A DNA stretch of 64,000 bases from Alteromonas macleodii ATCC 27126 (GCF_000172635.2 NC_018632.1:806001-870000); one strand, 5' to 3'; shown: positions 8,791 to 19,050, counted from the first letter of the stretch. Translations and numbers: made by a program. The notes: generated from the letters alone by a model not told the origin.

Positions 8791-9936
8791 TTAAATCGAT
8801 GCTTTTAACGCTTCTGCTTTATCTGTTGCTTCCCATGGGAATTCGTCACGACCAAAGTGACCGTACGCAGCCGTTGGGCGATAAATAGGGCGCTCAAGGT
8901 CTAGCATTTGAATAAGTCCATACGGGCGTAGGTCGAAATGTTCACGGACCAGTGCCACTAATGTTTTCTCATCTACCACACCTGTACCGAAGGTATCGAT
9001 GCTGATAGACGTTGGCTCTGCCACACCGATTGCATAAGACACTTGGATTTCGCAACGCTTAGCAAGTCCTGCTGCAACAATGTTCTTAGCAACGTAACGA
9101 CCCGCGTATGCTGCACTGCGGTCTACTTTTGATGGATCTTTACCAGAGAACGCGCCACCACCGTGACGGGCCATACCACCGTAAGTATCAACAATGATTT
9201 TACGACCTGTTAAGCCACAGTCGCCCATTGGACCACCGATAACGAATCGTCCCGTTGGGTTAATGTGAAAGCGTGTATTTCCATCAATCCATTCACTAGG
9301 CAGCACTGGCTTAATAATTTCTTCCATTACCGCTTCGCGAACTGTTTCAGTGCTTACTGAATCGCAGTGCTGGGTTGAAAGCACAACCGCGTCGATGCCA
9401 ACAGGCTTGTCGTTTTCATATTTGAAAGTAATTTGGCTTTTCGCATCTGGGCGTAACCAGTCTAGCTTACCAGATTTACGCACTTCGGCTTGTTTTTGAA
9501 CAAGGCGGTGAGAGTACGTGATTGGCGCAGGCATTAGTACGTCAGTTTCGTCGCTAGCGTAGCCAAACATTAGACCTTGGTCACCCGCACCTTGTTCTTC
9601 AAGGCTTGCGCGATCAACACCTTGATTGATGTCAGGTGACTGTTTGCCAATAGCATTTAATACCGCACATGAATCAGCGTCGAAGCCCATATCTGAGTGC
9701 GTGTAGCCAATTTCTTTAACTGTTTTTCGGGTAAGCTCTTCAATATCTACCCATGCAGAGGTAGTTACTTCACCACCCACTAAAACCATACCGGTTTTTA
9801 CATACGTTTCGCAGGCCACCCGAGCGCGAGGATCTTGTTCTAAAATAGCGTCAAGAACCGCATCTGAGATCTGATCAGCAATTTTGTCCGGATGTCCTTC
9901 AGACACTGACTCGGATGTGAATAAATGCGTGGCCAT
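8791..9936 (-). CDS. metK: S-adenosylmethionine synthetase
   Basis: A cytoplasmic enzyme that makes S-adenosylmethionine from methionine and ATP. Its 381 residues are close to the usual 384 of bacterial MetK. Signatures seen: [22 protein letters not shown] at the N-terminus, [12 protein letters not shown] for ATP binding, and the glycine-rich [19 protein letters not shown] loop. The ATG at 9936 begins [15 protein letters not shown], the standard MetK start. A four-box MetJ operator lies about 65-95 bases upstream, so repression by MetJ with SAM is expected. It is divergent from transketolase, an arrangement common in gammaproteobacteria. Confidence 0.98.
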   Translation of the reverse strand: MATHLFTSESVSEGHPDKIADQISDAVLDAILEQDPRARVACETYVKTGMVLVGGEVTTSAWVDIEELTRKTVKEIGYTHSDMGFDADSCAVLNAIGKQSPDINQGVDRASLEEQGAGDQGLMFGYASDETDVLMPAPITYSHRLVQKQAEVRKSGKLDWLRPDAKSQITFKYENDKPVGIDAVVLSTQHCDSVSTETVREAVMEEIIKPVLPSEWIDGNTRFHINPTGRFVIGGPMGDCGLTGRKIIVDTYGGMARHGGGAFSGKDPSKVDRSAAYAGRYVAKNIVAAGLAKRCEIQVSYAIGVAEPTSISIDTFGTGVVDEKTLVALVREHFDLRPYGLIQMLDLERPIYRPTAAYGHFGRDEFPWEATDKAEALKASI

Positions 9937-10363
9937 AAATGCTCCGTAAGCGTTAAATTATCAAAATAGTCGTATATTGTACTAAAACAAGTTATAAATA
10001 CCAGTCTTTACTTCTAGACGTCTAAAAGTCTCTTCGTTACGAATAGTTGACACAACCCGATCACTTATAGGGTTATTCAGGTCGTAATTGTCGAAGTTAA
10101 TGATGTATTTGTAAAACTAGGCGTCAGATATAACTGTTTTTGCTGTAATGGGAATACGTGATGGTCAGGGTATGGACCATTTTTTACTATGACTTTCGCT
10201 ATTGGCAATGAAAACCCATTGAACTGAAAGGTGGCATAGGTAAGAATAACGCCACATTCATTCGTATAAAGAAGTAGAGCGAACGCCTTACCTCTACGCT
10301 CGTCTAGCTTGCCTAGCCCGCTAAGATACGAAACAAAAGATACAAAATAAATCAGGAGACAAC
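9937..10363. other. metK-tkt divergent control region
   Basis: A 427-base non-coding region holding promoters for metK (leftward) and tkt (rightward). Apart from the MetJ operator at 10000-10031 I see no RNA gene. A 108-codon leftward frame here overlaps the tkt start and lacks any ribosome site, so it is not called. AGGAG at about 10352 serves tkt. Confidence 0.6.
10000..10031. promoter_or_regulatory. MetJ operator, four tandem met boxes
   Basis: Four contiguous 8-base units read ACCAGTCT, TTACTTCT, AGACGTCT and AAAAGTCT. The third is a perfect copy of the MetJ consensus AGACGTCT and the others match 5 to 6 of 8 bases. MetJ dimers bind tandem met boxes cooperatively. The position suits repression of metK. 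Confidence 0.85.
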
Positions 10364-12355
10364 ATGCCCTCTCGTCGTGAACTCGCCAATGCAATCCGTG
10401 CATTAAGCATGGATGCCGTTCAACAAGCTAAATCTGGTCACCCAGGTGCCCCAATGGGGATGGCTGATATCGCACAGGTACTATGGGGTGATTTCTTATC
10501 ACACAACCCTGCAAACCCATCTTGGGCTAACCGCGATCGCTTTGTGCTTTCAAATGGTCACGGCTCGATGCTGTTGTACTCTCTTCTTCACCTTTCAGGC
10601 TACGAACTGCCAATTGAAGAGTTAAAGAACTTCCGCCAATTGCATTCAAAGACGCCAGGTCACCCAGAGTACGGTTATGCGCCAGGTGTTGAAACGACTA
10701 CTGGCCCATTAGGCCAAGGTATCAGTAATGCTGTGGGTATGGCGCTTGCCGAGAAAGTGCTAGCGGCACAATTCAACAAAGATGGTCACACTATTGTTGA
10801 CCACCACACCTACGCATTCCTAGGCGACGGCTGCTTAATGGAAGGTATCTCACACGAGACATGTTCATTAGCCGGTACACTAGGCCTTGGTAAGCTTATC
10901 GCGTTTTGGGATGACAACGGCATTTCAATTGATGGTGAAGTGGAAGGTTGGTTCACCGACGATACACCTGCACGCTTTAAGAGCTACGGTTGGGAAGTGA
11001 TCGATGGCGTTGACGGTCACGATGCAGAGCAAGTGAAAGCCGCCATTGAAAAGGCACAGGCGAATACTGCGCAGCCTACGCTTATTTGTTGTAAAACCAC
11101 CATTGGTTTCGGTTCGCCTAATAAAGAAGGTACCGAGTCTTGTCACGGTGCACCACTAGGTGAAGATGAAATTGTCGCTACTCGCGAGAAGCTTGGCTGG
11201 AGCCATGGCGCGTTCGAAATTCCTGACGATATTTACGCGGGTTGGGATGGAAAAGAGAAAGGCTCAAAAGCGGAAAGCGCGTGGAATGACGCTTTCGCAG
11301 CATACGAAGCCGCCTACCCAGAGCTTGCAGCAGAATTCAAACGCCGTGTAAATGGCGAACTGCCAGCAGATTTCAGCGACAAAGCAGACGCTATCATTGC
11401 TGAACTTCAAGCTAACCCACAAAATATCGCGTCACGTAAAGCGTCACAAAATGCACTGAATGCGTTTGGTCCGCTACTTCCTGAACTATTAGGCGGCTCT
11501 GCTGACCTTGCAGGTTCTAACCTTACTATTTGGGAAGGCAGCAAAGGCGTTGAAGCGAACGATGCGTCAGGTAACTACATTTATTACGGTGTACGTGAAT
11601 TTGGTATGTCTGCCATGATGAATGGTATTGCCCTTCACGGTGGCTTTAAGGCATACGGTGCAACCTTCCTAATGTTTATGGAATATGCACGCAACGCGGT
11701 ACGTATGGCAGCGCTAATGAAGCAGCCTGCAATTTTCGTTTACACCCACGATTCAATTGGTCTAGGTGAAGACGGCCCAACTCACCAGCCAGTAGAGCAG
11801 GTGGTAGCGCTACGAGCAACGCCTAACCTTGATAACTGGCGTCCTTGTGATCAGGTTGAGTCTGCTGTGTCGTGGAAGTCTGCTATTGAGCGCACTGACG
11901 GCCCAACAACGCTGATCTTCACACGTCAAGGCTTAGCGCAGCAAGAGCGAACGGCTGACCAAGTGGCTAACATTGCCAAAGGCGGTTACGTACTTAAAGA
12001 CTGTGAAGGTACGCCAGAGCTTATTCTTATCGGTACCGGTTCTGAGGTTCAGCTAGCCGTTGAAGCCGCAGCGAAACTAACCGAGCAAGGCAAAGCCGTT
12101 CGCGTAGTGTCTATGCCATCAACTGACGTATTCGACCGTCAGTCTGCTGATTACCGTGAAAGCGTACTGCCTTCTAGCGTAGTTAAACGCGTAGCGGTTG
12201 AAGCCTTGTCTAAAGACAGCTGGTACAAGTACGTTGGCTTTAATGGCGCTATCGTAGGCATGGACACCTTTGGTGAATCTGCACCTGCTGGCGACCTGTT
12301 TAATCACTTCAACATTACCACTGACGCTGTAGTAGAGGCTGCACTGTCTCTGTAA
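10364..12355 (+). CDS. tkt: Transketolase
   Basis: A cytoplasmic thiamine-diphosphate enzyme of the pentose phosphate pathway that transfers two-carbon units between ketose and aldose phosphates. Its 663 residues match the usual length. Features seen: N-terminal [28 protein letters not shown], the ThDP-binding GDGCLMEG...N segment (about residues 155-185), and the pyrimidine-domain [19 protein letters not shown] stretch near 460. A good AGGAG ribosome site precedes the ATG. It is followed after 18 bases by epd on the same strand, so tkt-epd-pgk probably form one unit linking pentose phosphate, vitamin B6 and glycolysis. Confidence 0.98.
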   Translation: MPSRRELANAIRALSMDAVQQAKSGHPGAPMGMADIAQVLWGDFLSHNPANPSWANRDRFVLSNGHGSMLLYSLLHLSGYELPIEELKNFRQLHSKTPGHPEYGYAPGVETTTGPLGQGISNAVGMALAEKVLAAQFNKDGHTIVDHHTYAFLGDGCLMEGISHETCSLAGTLGLGKLIAFWDDNGISIDGEVEGWFTDDTPARFKSYGWEVIDGVDGHDAEQVKAAIEKAQANTAQPTLICCKTTIGFGSPNKEGTESCHGAPLGEDEIVATREKLGWSHGAFEIPDDIYAGWDGKEKGSKAESAWNDAFAAYEAAYPELAAEFKRRVNGELPADFSDKADAIIAELQANPQNIASRKASQNALNAFGPLLPELLGGSADLAGSNLTIWEGSKGVEANDASGNYIYYGVREFGMSAMMNGIALHGGFKAYGATFLMFMEYARNAVRMAALMKQPAIFVYTHDSIGLGEDGPTHQPVEQVVALRATPNLDNWRPCDQVESAVSWKSAIERTDGPTTLIFTRQGLAQQERTADQVANIAKGGYVLKDCEGTPELILIGTGSEVQLAVEAAAKLTEQGKAVRVVSMPSTDVFDRQSADYRESVLPSSVVKRVAVEALSKDSWYKYVGFNGAIVGMDTFGESAPAGDLFNHFNITTDAVVEAALSL

Positions 12356-12373
12356 GAGGTAATAGATAAGCCT

Positions 12374-13384
12374 ATGGTAAATATTGCCATAAATGGGTTT
12401 GGTCGTATTGGTCGTAACGTGTTGCGCGCGCTGTATGAAAGTGGGCGCAACAACGAATTTAACGTGGTGGCCATTAACGACATTGCTAAACCCGAAGGCA
12501 TAGCACATTTACTTAAATACGATACCGCCCACGGGCGGTTCCGTTTTGATGTGGCCTTAGAAAATAACACGCTAAATGTCGCAGGCGACGATATTACACT
12601 GCTCGCGATAAGCGATATTAAAGACCTACCCTGGAAAGACTTGGGCGTTGATATTGTGCTTGAGTGTACGGGCAAGTTTGATGACAGAGCATCGGGGCAA
12701 GCACATTTAGATGCCGGCGCTGGCAAAGTGCTTTTCTCGTCACCCGGGTCACCAGATTTAGACAATACGGTCATTTTCGGAACCAATGAAGACACGTTGA
12801 CCAGTGAACAAAAATTAGTCTCCAATGGCTCTTGCACCACAAACTGCATTGTTCCTGTTATCCAAGCGCTAGACGCTGCGTTCGGTGTTGAAAGTGGTAC
12901 GATCACAACCATTCACGCGTCTATGCACGACCAGCAAGTTATCGACGCCTATCACGAAGATTTGCGCAGAACCCGTGCTGCAAGTCAGTCGATTATTCCC
13001 GTTGATACCCGACTTGCTGCCGGTATAGAGCGCATTCTGCCTAAGTTTGCGGGAAAATTCGAAGCCATTGCGGTTCGAGTGCCAACTATCAATGTTACTG
13101 CCATGGATTTAAGTGTAACGCTTCAATCTAAGGTAACGATTGAGCAAGTGAACCAAGCCCTTCGCAATGCAAAAGCGGGGCGTTTACAGGGTATTTTGGA
13201 CTACACCGAAGAGCCTTTGGTGTCGGTAGATTTCAATCACGACCCTCACTCGTGTATTGTAGATGGCACACAAACAAGAGTCAGTCACAAACAACTGGTT
13301 AAAACACTGGTGTGGTGTGACAACGAATGGGGTTTTGCAAACCGTATGCTCGATACCGCAAAAGTGATGTTCGACGCAAAATAA
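12374..13384 (+). CDS. epd: D-erythrose-4-phosphate dehydrogenase
   Basis: A 336-residue GAPDH-family enzyme. It has an N-terminal Rossmann motif ([17 protein letters not shown]), the catalytic cysteine in SNGSCTTNC, and [17 protein letters not shown], whose form is typical of Epd and differs from GapA. Epd oxidises erythrose-4-phosphate to 4-phosphoerythronate with NAD, the first step of deoxyxylulose-dependent vitamin B6 synthesis. The setting between tkt (which makes erythrose-4-phosphate) and pgk is the classic epd arrangement. A glyceraldehyde-3-phosphate dehydrogenase side activity is possible. The gap to tkt is only 18 bases. Confidence 0.93.
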   Translation: MVNIAINGFGRIGRNVLRALYESGRNNEFNVVAINDIAKPEGIAHLLKYDTAHGRFRFDVALENNTLNVAGDDITLLAISDIKDLPWKDLGVDIVLECTGKFDDRASGQAHLDAGAGKVLFSSPGSPDLDNTVIFGTNEDTLTSEQKLVSNGSCTTNCIVPVIQALDAAFGVESGTITTIHASMHDQQVIDAYHEDLRRTRAASQSIIPVDTRLAAGIERILPKFAGKFEAIAVRVPTINVTAMDLSVTLQSKVTIEQVNQALRNAKAGRLQGILDYTEEPLVSVDFNHDPHSCIVDGTQTRVSHKQLVKTLVWCDNEWGFANRMLDTAKVMFDAK

Positions 13385-13442
13385 AGCATTGATGCTGCCA
13401 AGGGTTGGTAGCACCAGCCCGCGCAGCTTTCACAGTTAATTT

Positions 13443-13469
13443 GAGCGTGTCTTACCTTCAAACACGCTC
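13443..13469 (+). other. Intergenic hairpin between epd and pgk
   Basis: GAGCGTGT and ACACGCTC form a perfect 8-pair stem around an 11-base loop, followed by TACTGAATTT with no U-run. A second small hairpin (GCTGCCA / TGGTAGC) lies at about 13391-13409. They may be processing or partial termination sites that set relative expression of epd and pgk (inference). Confidence 0.45.
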
Positions 13470-13499
13470 TACTGAATTTAAATTAACATAGGAAAGACG

Positions 13500-14675
13500 A
13501 TGGCAATTCCAAGCATGAGCGATATGGCCCTAAAAGGTCAGCGCGTATTAATTAGACAAGATTTAAACGTGCCGGTAAAAGACGGCAAAGTAACTTCTGA
13601 TGCGCGTATCAAAGCATCAATCCCTACGATTAAAGCAGCCCTAGACGCAGGTGCGGCAGTTATGGTGATGTCTCACCTTGGTCGTCCTACTGAAGGCGAG
13701 CCTGCAGACGAATTCTCTCTTCAACCTGTTGTTGATTATCTTAATGACGCCCTAGACGTACCGGTTAAGCTTGTAAAAGATTACCTAGATGGTGTTGAGC
13801 TTAGCGAAGGCGAACTGGTTATCCTTGAAAACGTACGTTTTAATAACGGCGAAAAGAAGGACGACGAAACGTTAGCAAAACAGTACGCAGCACTTTGCGA
13901 TATCTTTGTTATGGATGCGTTCGGTACTGCTCACCGCGCACAAGCGTCTACTCATGGCGTTGCTAAATTTGCACCAAAAGCCTGTGCTGGCCCATTACTT
14001 GCTGCAGAATTAGACGCACTTGGCAAAGCGCTAGACAACCCTAAGCGTCCAATGGTTGCTATTGTGGGGGGCTCTAAAGTATCTACCAAGTTAACGGTAC
14101 TCAAAACACTTGCTGAAAAAGTTGACCAGCTGATTGTTGGTGGCGGTATTGCCAACACTTTCATTGCTGCTCAAGGCCATAATGTAGGTAAGTCACTAGT
14201 AGAGATGGACCTTACCGAGCAAGCCACGCAGCTTATGAATGAAGCACAGGCGAATGGCGGTAATATTCCAGTACCTACAGATGTGGTCGTGGGCAAAGCG
14301 TTTGATGAGAATACCGAAGCGACGCTAAAAGTAGTCAGTGACGTTGCCGACGACGATATGATTTTTGATATTGGTCCAGACTCTTCAAAGGCGTTAGAGG
14401 ACATTATCAAGAACGCGGGAACCATTGTATGGAATGGCCCTGTAGGCGTATTTGAATTTGAACAGTTCAGTGCTGGAACAAAAGCGCTGTCTGAAGCGAT
14501 TGCGGCAAGCGACGCATTCTCAATCGCAGGTGGTGGTGATACACTAGCAGCAGTTGATAAATACGGGATTGCCGATAAGGTCTCTTATATTTCAACAGGT
14601 GGTGGCGCGTTCCTAGAATTCTTGGAAGGAAAAACACTACCAGCGGTAGCAGTACTAGAAGAAAAAAATAAATAA
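13500..14675 (+). CDS. pgk: Phosphoglycerate kinase
   Basis: A cytoplasmic glycolytic enzyme that interconverts 1,3-bisphosphoglycerate plus ADP with 3-phosphoglycerate plus ATP. Its 391 residues are full length (E. coli 387). Signatures: [11 protein letters not shown] near the N-terminus, SHLGRPTEG, the hinge GGSKVSTKL, and the C-terminal nucleotide-binding [12 protein letters not shown] followed by [21 protein letters not shown] ribosome site precedes the ATG. It sits downstream of epd and upstream of a class I aldolase gene, a variant of the enterobacterial epd-pgk-fbaA order. Confidence 0.98.
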   Translation: MAIPSMSDMALKGQRVLIRQDLNVPVKDGKVTSDARIKASIPTIKAALDAGAAVMVMSHLGRPTEGEPADEFSLQPVVDYLNDALDVPVKLVKDYLDGVELSEGELVILENVRFNNGEKKDDETLAKQYAALCDIFVMDAFGTAHRAQASTHGVAKFAPKACAGPLLAAELDALGKALDNPKRPMVAIVGGSKVSTKLTVLKTLAEKVDQLIVGGGIANTFIAAQGHNVGKSLVEMDLTEQATQLMNEAQANGGNIPVPTDVVVGKAFDENTEATLKVVSDVADDDMIFDIGPDSSKALEDIIKNAGTIVWNGPVGVFEFEQFSAGTKALSEAIAASDAFSIAGGGDTLAAVDKYGIADKVSYISTGGGAFLEFLEGKTLPAVAVLEEKNK

Positions 14676-14680
14676 GCCTC

Positions 14681-14710
14681 AACGCTGCACATTAAAGCAG
14701 CGTTTTATAG
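14681..14710 (+). terminator. Probable terminator after pgk
   Basis: AACGCTGC and GCAGCGTT form an 8-pair stem around an 8-base loop, directly after the pgk stop. The tail TTATAG is only weakly U-rich, so termination may be partial. Confidence 0.55.
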
Positions 14711-14773
14711 CGCTAGAGAGTTCATAGAAGCTCCTAAAAGCTAAGGCCTAGTACAAATGTTGCCCCACTATGT

Positions 14774-14805
14774 GTCACGCTCAGTAACAGCATTTTGAGC
14801 GTGAC
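14774..14805 (+). other. Perfect 10-base inverted repeat upstream of the aldolase gene
   Basis: GTCACGCTCA and TGAGCGTGAC are separated by 12 bases. No U-run follows, so it is not a standard terminator. A smaller inverted repeat AATCG-GAAA-CGATT follows at 14811-14824. Together they occupy the leader of the aldolase gene and could be an operator or RNA structure. The factor is unknown. Confidence 0.45.
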
Positions 14806-14996
14806 CATTTAATCGGAAACGATTACATCTGCGAAACAGTGAAGTACGCAGATATAAATACCAATCTTATTACAGATGTGTTTACTTAAGGTGTCGGCGT
14901 GCCGTGTCTGAGACAAACAGATCTTTAATAGAATTGGTATAACAATAAACCCTACACCTGTCTATTAAGGCAGTAATATACAAAAGGAGTGTTGCA

Positions 14997-15896
14997 ATGG
15001 CATCACAAGCTCAGCAGGCAATGCTGGATAAACTGAAGACGCAAACCGGTTTTATTGCAGCGTTAGATCAAAGCGGCGGTAGTACCCCTAAAGCGTTGCG
15101 CTTATATGGCATCGAAGAGTCAGAGTACAGCTCAGACGAAGAGATGTTTAATCTTGTTCACGAAATGCGTACACGCATTATCACCAGCACCCCTTTTAGC
15201 GGCGAGCGCGTTCTTGGCGCAATCTTGTTTGAAAACACCCTTGATAGAGAAATTGAAGGCATGTCTTCTGCACACTACCTGTGGCAGAAAAAGCGTGTTA
15301 TTCCTTTCTTAAAGGTAGATAAAGGACTAGCTGAAGAAAGCAATGGCGTTCAAGTAATGAAGCCAATGCCTGGTCTTGATGCACTGCTAGCTAAAGCGGT
15401 AGCGCAAGACGTGTTTGGCACTAAGATGCGAAGTGTTGTTAAGCTTGCGAATCACCAAGGTATTAAAGATGTTGTTGCTCAGCAATTTGAAGTGGGTAAA
15501 CAAATCTTAGCCGCAGGCCTTGTTCCGATTATCGAGCCAGAAGTAGACATCCACAGCCCACAAAAAGCGGAAGCTGAAGCTCTTCTTAAATTAGAGATCC
15601 TAACGCAGCTAAACCTTCTAAACGAAGGCCAGGAAGTTATGCTCAAGCTAACGCTTCCAACAGAAGCTAATTTCTACAAAGAGCTTGTCGATCACCCTCG
15701 TGTACTTAAAGTAGTGGCGCTATCTGGCGGCTATAGCCGTGAAGAAGCAAATGCGAAACTGGCAGAAAACCAAGGTATGATTGCGAGCTTCTCTCGCGCA
15801 TTGACTGAAGGCGTTTCTGCAAAGCAGTCTCAAGAAGAATTCGAGGCAACGCTAGATAAAGCGATTGAAGATATTTACCAAGCCTCTAAGGCGTAA
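14997..15896 (+). CDS. Fructose-bisphosphate aldolase, class I
   Basis: A 299-residue metal-independent aldolase of the bacterial class I type (about 296 residues in Staphylococcus), splitting fructose-1,6-bisphosphate into two triose phosphates. [21 protein letters not shown] and [11 protein letters not shown] match the family. K217 in VMLKLTLP is the likely Schiff-base lysine, followed by [14 protein letters not shown]. No class II zinc-ligand pattern is present. The AAAAGGAGTG ribosome site precedes the ATG. It takes the place normally held by class II fbaA after pgk. A long 321-base leader suggests its own promoter. Confidence 0.93.
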   Translation: MASQAQQAMLDKLKTQTGFIAALDQSGGSTPKALRLYGIEESEYSSDEEMFNLVHEMRTRIITSTPFSGERVLGAILFENTLDREIEGMSSAHYLWQKKRVIPFLKVDKGLAEESNGVQVMKPMPGLDALLAKAVAQDVFGTKMRSVVKLANHQGIKDVVAQQFEVGKQILAAGLVPIIEPEVDIHSPQKAEAEALLKLEILTQLNLLNEGQEVMLKLTLPTEANFYKELVDHPRVLKVVALSGGYSREEANAKLAENQGMIASFSRALTEGVSAKQSQEEFEATLDKAIEDIYQASKA

Positions 15897-15920
15897 TCTT
15901 CCCTTTTGTCAGCACTTCTA

Positions 15921-15946
15921 AAGAGCGCCTAATGGCGCTCTTTTTC
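15921..15946 (+). terminator. Rho-independent terminator of the aldolase gene
   Basis: AAGAGCGCC and GGCGCTCTT form a 9-pair stem around TAAT, running into a run of five Ts. It starts 25 bases after the stop codon. Confidence 0.85.
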
Positions 15947-16052
15947 GTTACGAGTTCTTTTGAAGTATTGTGACACCTTCAACTTAATAAGCTCATCTTT
16001 ACAACCTTGCTAAATGGATGCCTCTGGGGATTTAAGGTCTTTACTAATACTT

Positions 16053-16472
16053 TTATATGTGGCTATAAAATACGCCCGCCCACAACACACAGGCAATAAC
16101 GATGGATAGAAAAACGCCTGCTGATGCCAAGTCTTTTGCTAACCCTGATAGGGCATGAAACTCTGTACCTATTCTGTCGATGGTGACTTCAATTGCCGTA
16201 TTGATGATTTCCGCAAATAAAATGAAAAAAATGGAAGACATTAAAATTGCACGTTCAAGAAAAGGAATTGACCAAAAAGCAAGAACCACGAATGCCACAG
16301 CGGCTAGACTGAGTTCTTGTTTAAATGCAGCTTCGTTCTTAGTAAGCCAGCTAAACGCTCGAAGTGAATTCTTTAGAGCCTTAAATACTCGACGCAGGCC
16401 TTTTGGTTTGTTACTTGGGTCGAAGTGCGAGGTGGTACTAACCACGGGGTTTGATTCATTTAGGCTTCGCAT
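16053..16472 (-). CDS. dgkA: Diacylglycerol kinase
   Basis: A small integral membrane enzyme that phosphorylates diacylglycerol to phosphatidate. Its 139 residues include a longer N-terminal tail than the 122 of E. coli. Diagnostic motifs: NEAAFKQEL, EIINTAIEVTIDRIG, and HALSGLAKDLASAGV. Three hydrophobic segments are visible. The start overlaps the end of eptA by 13 bases on the same strand. This makes sense functionally: EptA uses phosphatidylethanolamine as donor and releases diacylglycerol, which DgkA recycles. Expression is therefore expected to follow eptA. Confidence 0.95.
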   Translation of the reverse strand: MRSLNESNPVVSTTSHFDPSNKPKGLRRVFKALKNSLRAFSWLTKNEAAFKQELSLAAVAFVVLAFWSIPFLERAILMSSIFFILFAEIINTAIEVTIDRIGTEFHALSGLAKDLASAGVFLSIVIACVLWAGVFYSHI

Positions 16473-18067
16473 TGTTTAAAGATATCCATAGTAGGTTGGT
16501 AAGTAATACTCTTTACACTTGATAAACCAAGTAACGTGTCAAACAAGTTGTCTTGAGAGTAAGGGTGGTTGGCCAGGTTTTTAATACAATTTCGGTAGCC
16601 TGAATCTTCAAACTTCGACGCCCAAAAAAGCATAGGAATGTGAGTTTGTTCTTGCGGTGCAATTTGATAAGGGAATCCATGCAGGTAGAGTCCTTTTTCA
16701 CCCAAAGATTCACCGTGATCAGACAGGTATAGCATGGAAGCGTTTGGCACATTTTTTAATGTATTAACAATCTCTCCAAGTACATAGTCAGTGTACGCAA
16801 TGGTATTGTCATACGTGTTGATAAGCGCCTGCGAATCACAGTTTTGAATATCACTTCTAGGACAGTCGGGAGAGAATTTGGCAAATTCAGCGGGGTATCT
16901 TCGATAGTAGGTAGGGCCGTGAGAGCCTATCATATGAAGAACAATAACCCTGTTAGTTGTCGCAGGTGATGACAAAACGTCCTTCAAAAGCTCGTTGAGT
17001 AAAACATCGTAGCAAAAATCACCGTCACATAAACTAGAGTCTCGGGATGGGTCAAATGCAATAGTTTCAACTCTTTTGCACACCCCCTTGCAGCTACTAT
17101 TATTGTCTATCCATGTCACGTCAGCGCCAGCCCGATGTATGATATCAAGCACATTATCCTGACTTTCCGCAATGCGAACATCATAGCTTTGCCTTGAAAG
17201 TCGAGAAAACATACAGGGTACTGACACCGCAGTAGCGGTCCCGCATGAGGTCACGTCGTTGAAACTTACCGCGCCTATGTCGTTCATAAAGGGCGTAGTG
17301 TTTCTGCTATAGCCATTACTGGCAAATTTGTCTGCCCTTGCTGTTTCTCCAACAACCAGTACAGTCGTAGAAGGCAAAGCGTTATTTCTATTTATTATAG
17401 AAGGTGTCTTGTCCAGTACCTTGTAAGGAAGTGGTGGATAAAAGTAGGTATCTCTGAGATATTTGTAGCCAGAATCGTAAAATGCATAAGGGATAATATA
17501 CTTGGCCAAATCTTTGTTATTTCTACCCACCGCAGCATAGTCTTTATAAAGGCCAGCAGCGATAACGATTATTCCAACCACTGCTAATACGTTGAGCTTA
17601 AGTAAGTGCTTAACTCTAGCAACTAATTTTCCGTTAATTTCCTGATTAAAGACGGCAACAACGGGCACCAATCCTAACAAGAAGAAAAAGAGTAAAAGCG
17701 TTGAGTTTAGATAGGCAAATGCTTCACCAGAATTGGTCTCCATCACATTTTGAATCATACTCTTATCAAATATCACGCCGTAAGCGACCGTACCGTATAA
17801 AAGAAGTGAACTGACTAACAGCGTCACTGCCACGGTCAATCTTGGCAAAAGAATGGCGCCTAATAGGCTAAGGGCGATGATATTGAAAAAGGTAAGCAAC
17901 AATGGAACGGACAGAAAAAATATCCACTGGCCTACTGAAGTTGGCGACACAGCGTGATAGACATTTGAAATAAAAGGGTAGTTGAAAACCAGCGTTATTA
18001 AGACTGATGCTATAAAAACAAAATTGGCTAATGAAGGGTTTAAATTTAACGAACGTGGAAATTTCAA
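16460..18067 (-). CDS. eptA: Lipid A phosphoethanolamine transferase (EptA/PmrC family)
   Basis: An inner-membrane enzyme with a periplasmic sulfatase-fold domain; 535 residues. The first about 190 residues hold five transmembrane segments. The catalytic domain begins with VLVVGETARADKFASNGY, with the nucleophilic Thr in GETAR. Later come IVLHMIGSHGPTYYRRYP and LYLSDHGESLGEKGLYLHG, whose His and Asp residues bind zinc. Several Cys pairs are placed as in EptA. The family decorates lipid A with phosphoethanolamine and raises resistance to cationic peptides. A PmrA-type box lies about 48 bases upstream, and a PmrAB-like pair is divergent. The exact acceptor is inferred from family and context. 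Confidence 0.9.
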   Translation of the reverse strand: MKFPRSLNLNPSLANFVFIASVLITLVFNYPFISNVYHAVSPTSVGQWIFFLSVPLLLTFFNIIALSLLGAILLPRLTVAVTLLVSSLLLYGTVAYGVIFDKSMIQNVMETNSGEAFAYLNSTLLLFFFLLGLVPVVAVFNQEINGKLVARVKHLLKLNVLAVVGIIVIAAGLYKDYAAVGRNNKDLAKYIIPYAFYDSGYKYLRDTYFYPPLPYKVLDKTPSIINRNNALPSTTVLVVGETARADKFASNGYSRNTTPFMNDIGAVSFNDVTSCGTATAVSVPCMFSRLSRQSYDVRIAESQDNVLDIIHRAGADVTWIDNNSSCKGVCKRVETIAFDPSRDSSLCDGDFCYDVLLNELLKDVLSSPATTNRVIVLHMIGSHGPTYYRRYPAEFAKFSPDCPRSDIQNCDSQALINTYDNTIAYTDYVLGEIVNTLKNVPNASMLYLSDHGESLGEKGLYLHGFPYQIAPQEQTHIPMLFWASKFEDSGYRNCIKNLANHPYSQDNLFDTLLGLSSVKSITYQPTMDIFKQCEA

Positions 18068-18114
18068 AGTCAGTTCTCTTGTGTACTACTTGCAGCACAA
18101 GATAACTTTCAAAA

Positions 18115-18131
18115 CTTAAATAAAGCTTAAG
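18115..18131 (-). promoter_or_regulatory. PmrA-type box upstream of eptA
   Basis: On the minus strand the sequence reads CTTAAG-CTTTA-TTTAAG. This fits the published PmrA consensus HTTAAK-N5-HTTAAK at every specified base. It lies 48 bases upstream of the eptA ATG, a suitable activator position, and faces the PmrA-like regulator gene. Confidence 0.7.
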
Positions 18132-18360
18132 CAAAACTTTGGGATTAGCGTTAATGGGAATTTTTATATAGAACCAACAATTCCAGATGGTTTCCCATTG
18201 CAACCACTTGTTATACATAGAGAAACGGCGTGAAGTTGTACAAAAAGCTTCCTAGGCCGTCACTTTCTATCGTTAATTAATTCAATATTATTCTCGCCTT
18301 CAGTTTATCTTAAGATTGAGATCATAACCTTAGCGAGGAATAAAAATCGACCAATGAAAC

Positions 18361-19050
18361 ATGAGAATACTCCTTATAGAAGATTCATTGTCTTTGAGAA
18401 ATAGCCTGAGCTTAGGTCTAGAAAAACTTGGCCATTCAGTTGATTTAGCTGCCACAGGGCCCGATGGTTTGAGTATGGCGCTTCTTGGTAGCTACGACAT
18501 TATTGTATTAGACCGCATGCTGCCAGAACTCGACGGGATGGCTATCTTGAAAACGCTAAGAAAAAGACGGGTAGAGACCAAGGTGCTCATTTTGTCTGCA
18601 CGTGCCGAACCTGAAGAGAAAGTTGAAGGCTTGTTAGCAGGCGCTGATGATTATCTATCTAAGCCTTTTTCATTTGAAGAGTTGTCAGCGCGACTTCTCA
18701 GTTTGATGAGACGGGGCGTAACAAACTGTATTAACGATCAAATTACTATTAATGGATTGATATTGGATATTCAGGCCAAGTCTTTTTTATTTGGAGAGCA
18801 GGCGATTAGTTTAACGCCGAATGAATATCGCATAGTAGAGTGCATGTTCCTAAACAAAGGCAAGGTCGTCACATCAGAAAAATTAAGTGAATTTATTTCC
18901 GGTAGTTATGACTATATCTCAAAAAATGCAATTGAAGCGCACCTCTCTTCAGCGCGAAAAAAAGTAAGGGCATGTGGCGCTACACTCCCCATCAAAAGTA
19001 AGCGAGGATTTGGCTACGTAGTGGTGGAAGGCGATGAAGTCAATACGTAA
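18361..19050 (+). CDS. OmpR/PhoB-family response regulator, PmrA-like
   Basis: A 229-residue two-component regulator. The receiver domain carries LIEDS at the N-terminus, phospho-acceptor D51 in IIVLDRMLPELDG, and K102 in the SKPF segment. A winged-helix DNA-binding domain follows from about residue 130 (LTPNEYRIVECMF, and VEAHLSSARKK-like recognition helix). It overlaps the downstream kinase by 17 bases. Divergent eptA-dgkA with a PmrA-type box makes it a likely functional counterpart of PmrA. The start is odd: the nearest purine-rich site (GAGGAA, 18335-18340) is 20 bases upstream, and no earlier in-frame start exists. Confidence 0.85.
   Translation: MRILLIEDSLSLRNSLSLGLEKLGHSVDLAATGPDGLSMALLGSYDIIVLDRMLPELDGMAILKTLRKRRVETKVLILSARAEPEEKVEGLLAGADDYLSKPFSFEELSARLLSLMRRGVTNCINDQITINGLILDIQAKSFLFGEQAISLTPNEYRIVECMFLNKGKVVTSEKLSEFISGSYDYISKNAIEAHLSSARKKVRACGATLPIKSKRGFGYVVVEGDEVNT

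Noticed and set aside
10077..10403. 108-codon leftward frame between metK and tkt
   Set aside because: It overlaps the tkt start, has no ribosome site, and shows no protein-like composition; the region is better explained as a control region with a MetJ operator.
14811..14824. Cra/FruR site before the aldolase gene
   Set aside because: GGAAACGATT only partly fits the Cra consensus and a cra gene is not visible; it was kept only as an unassigned inverted repeat.
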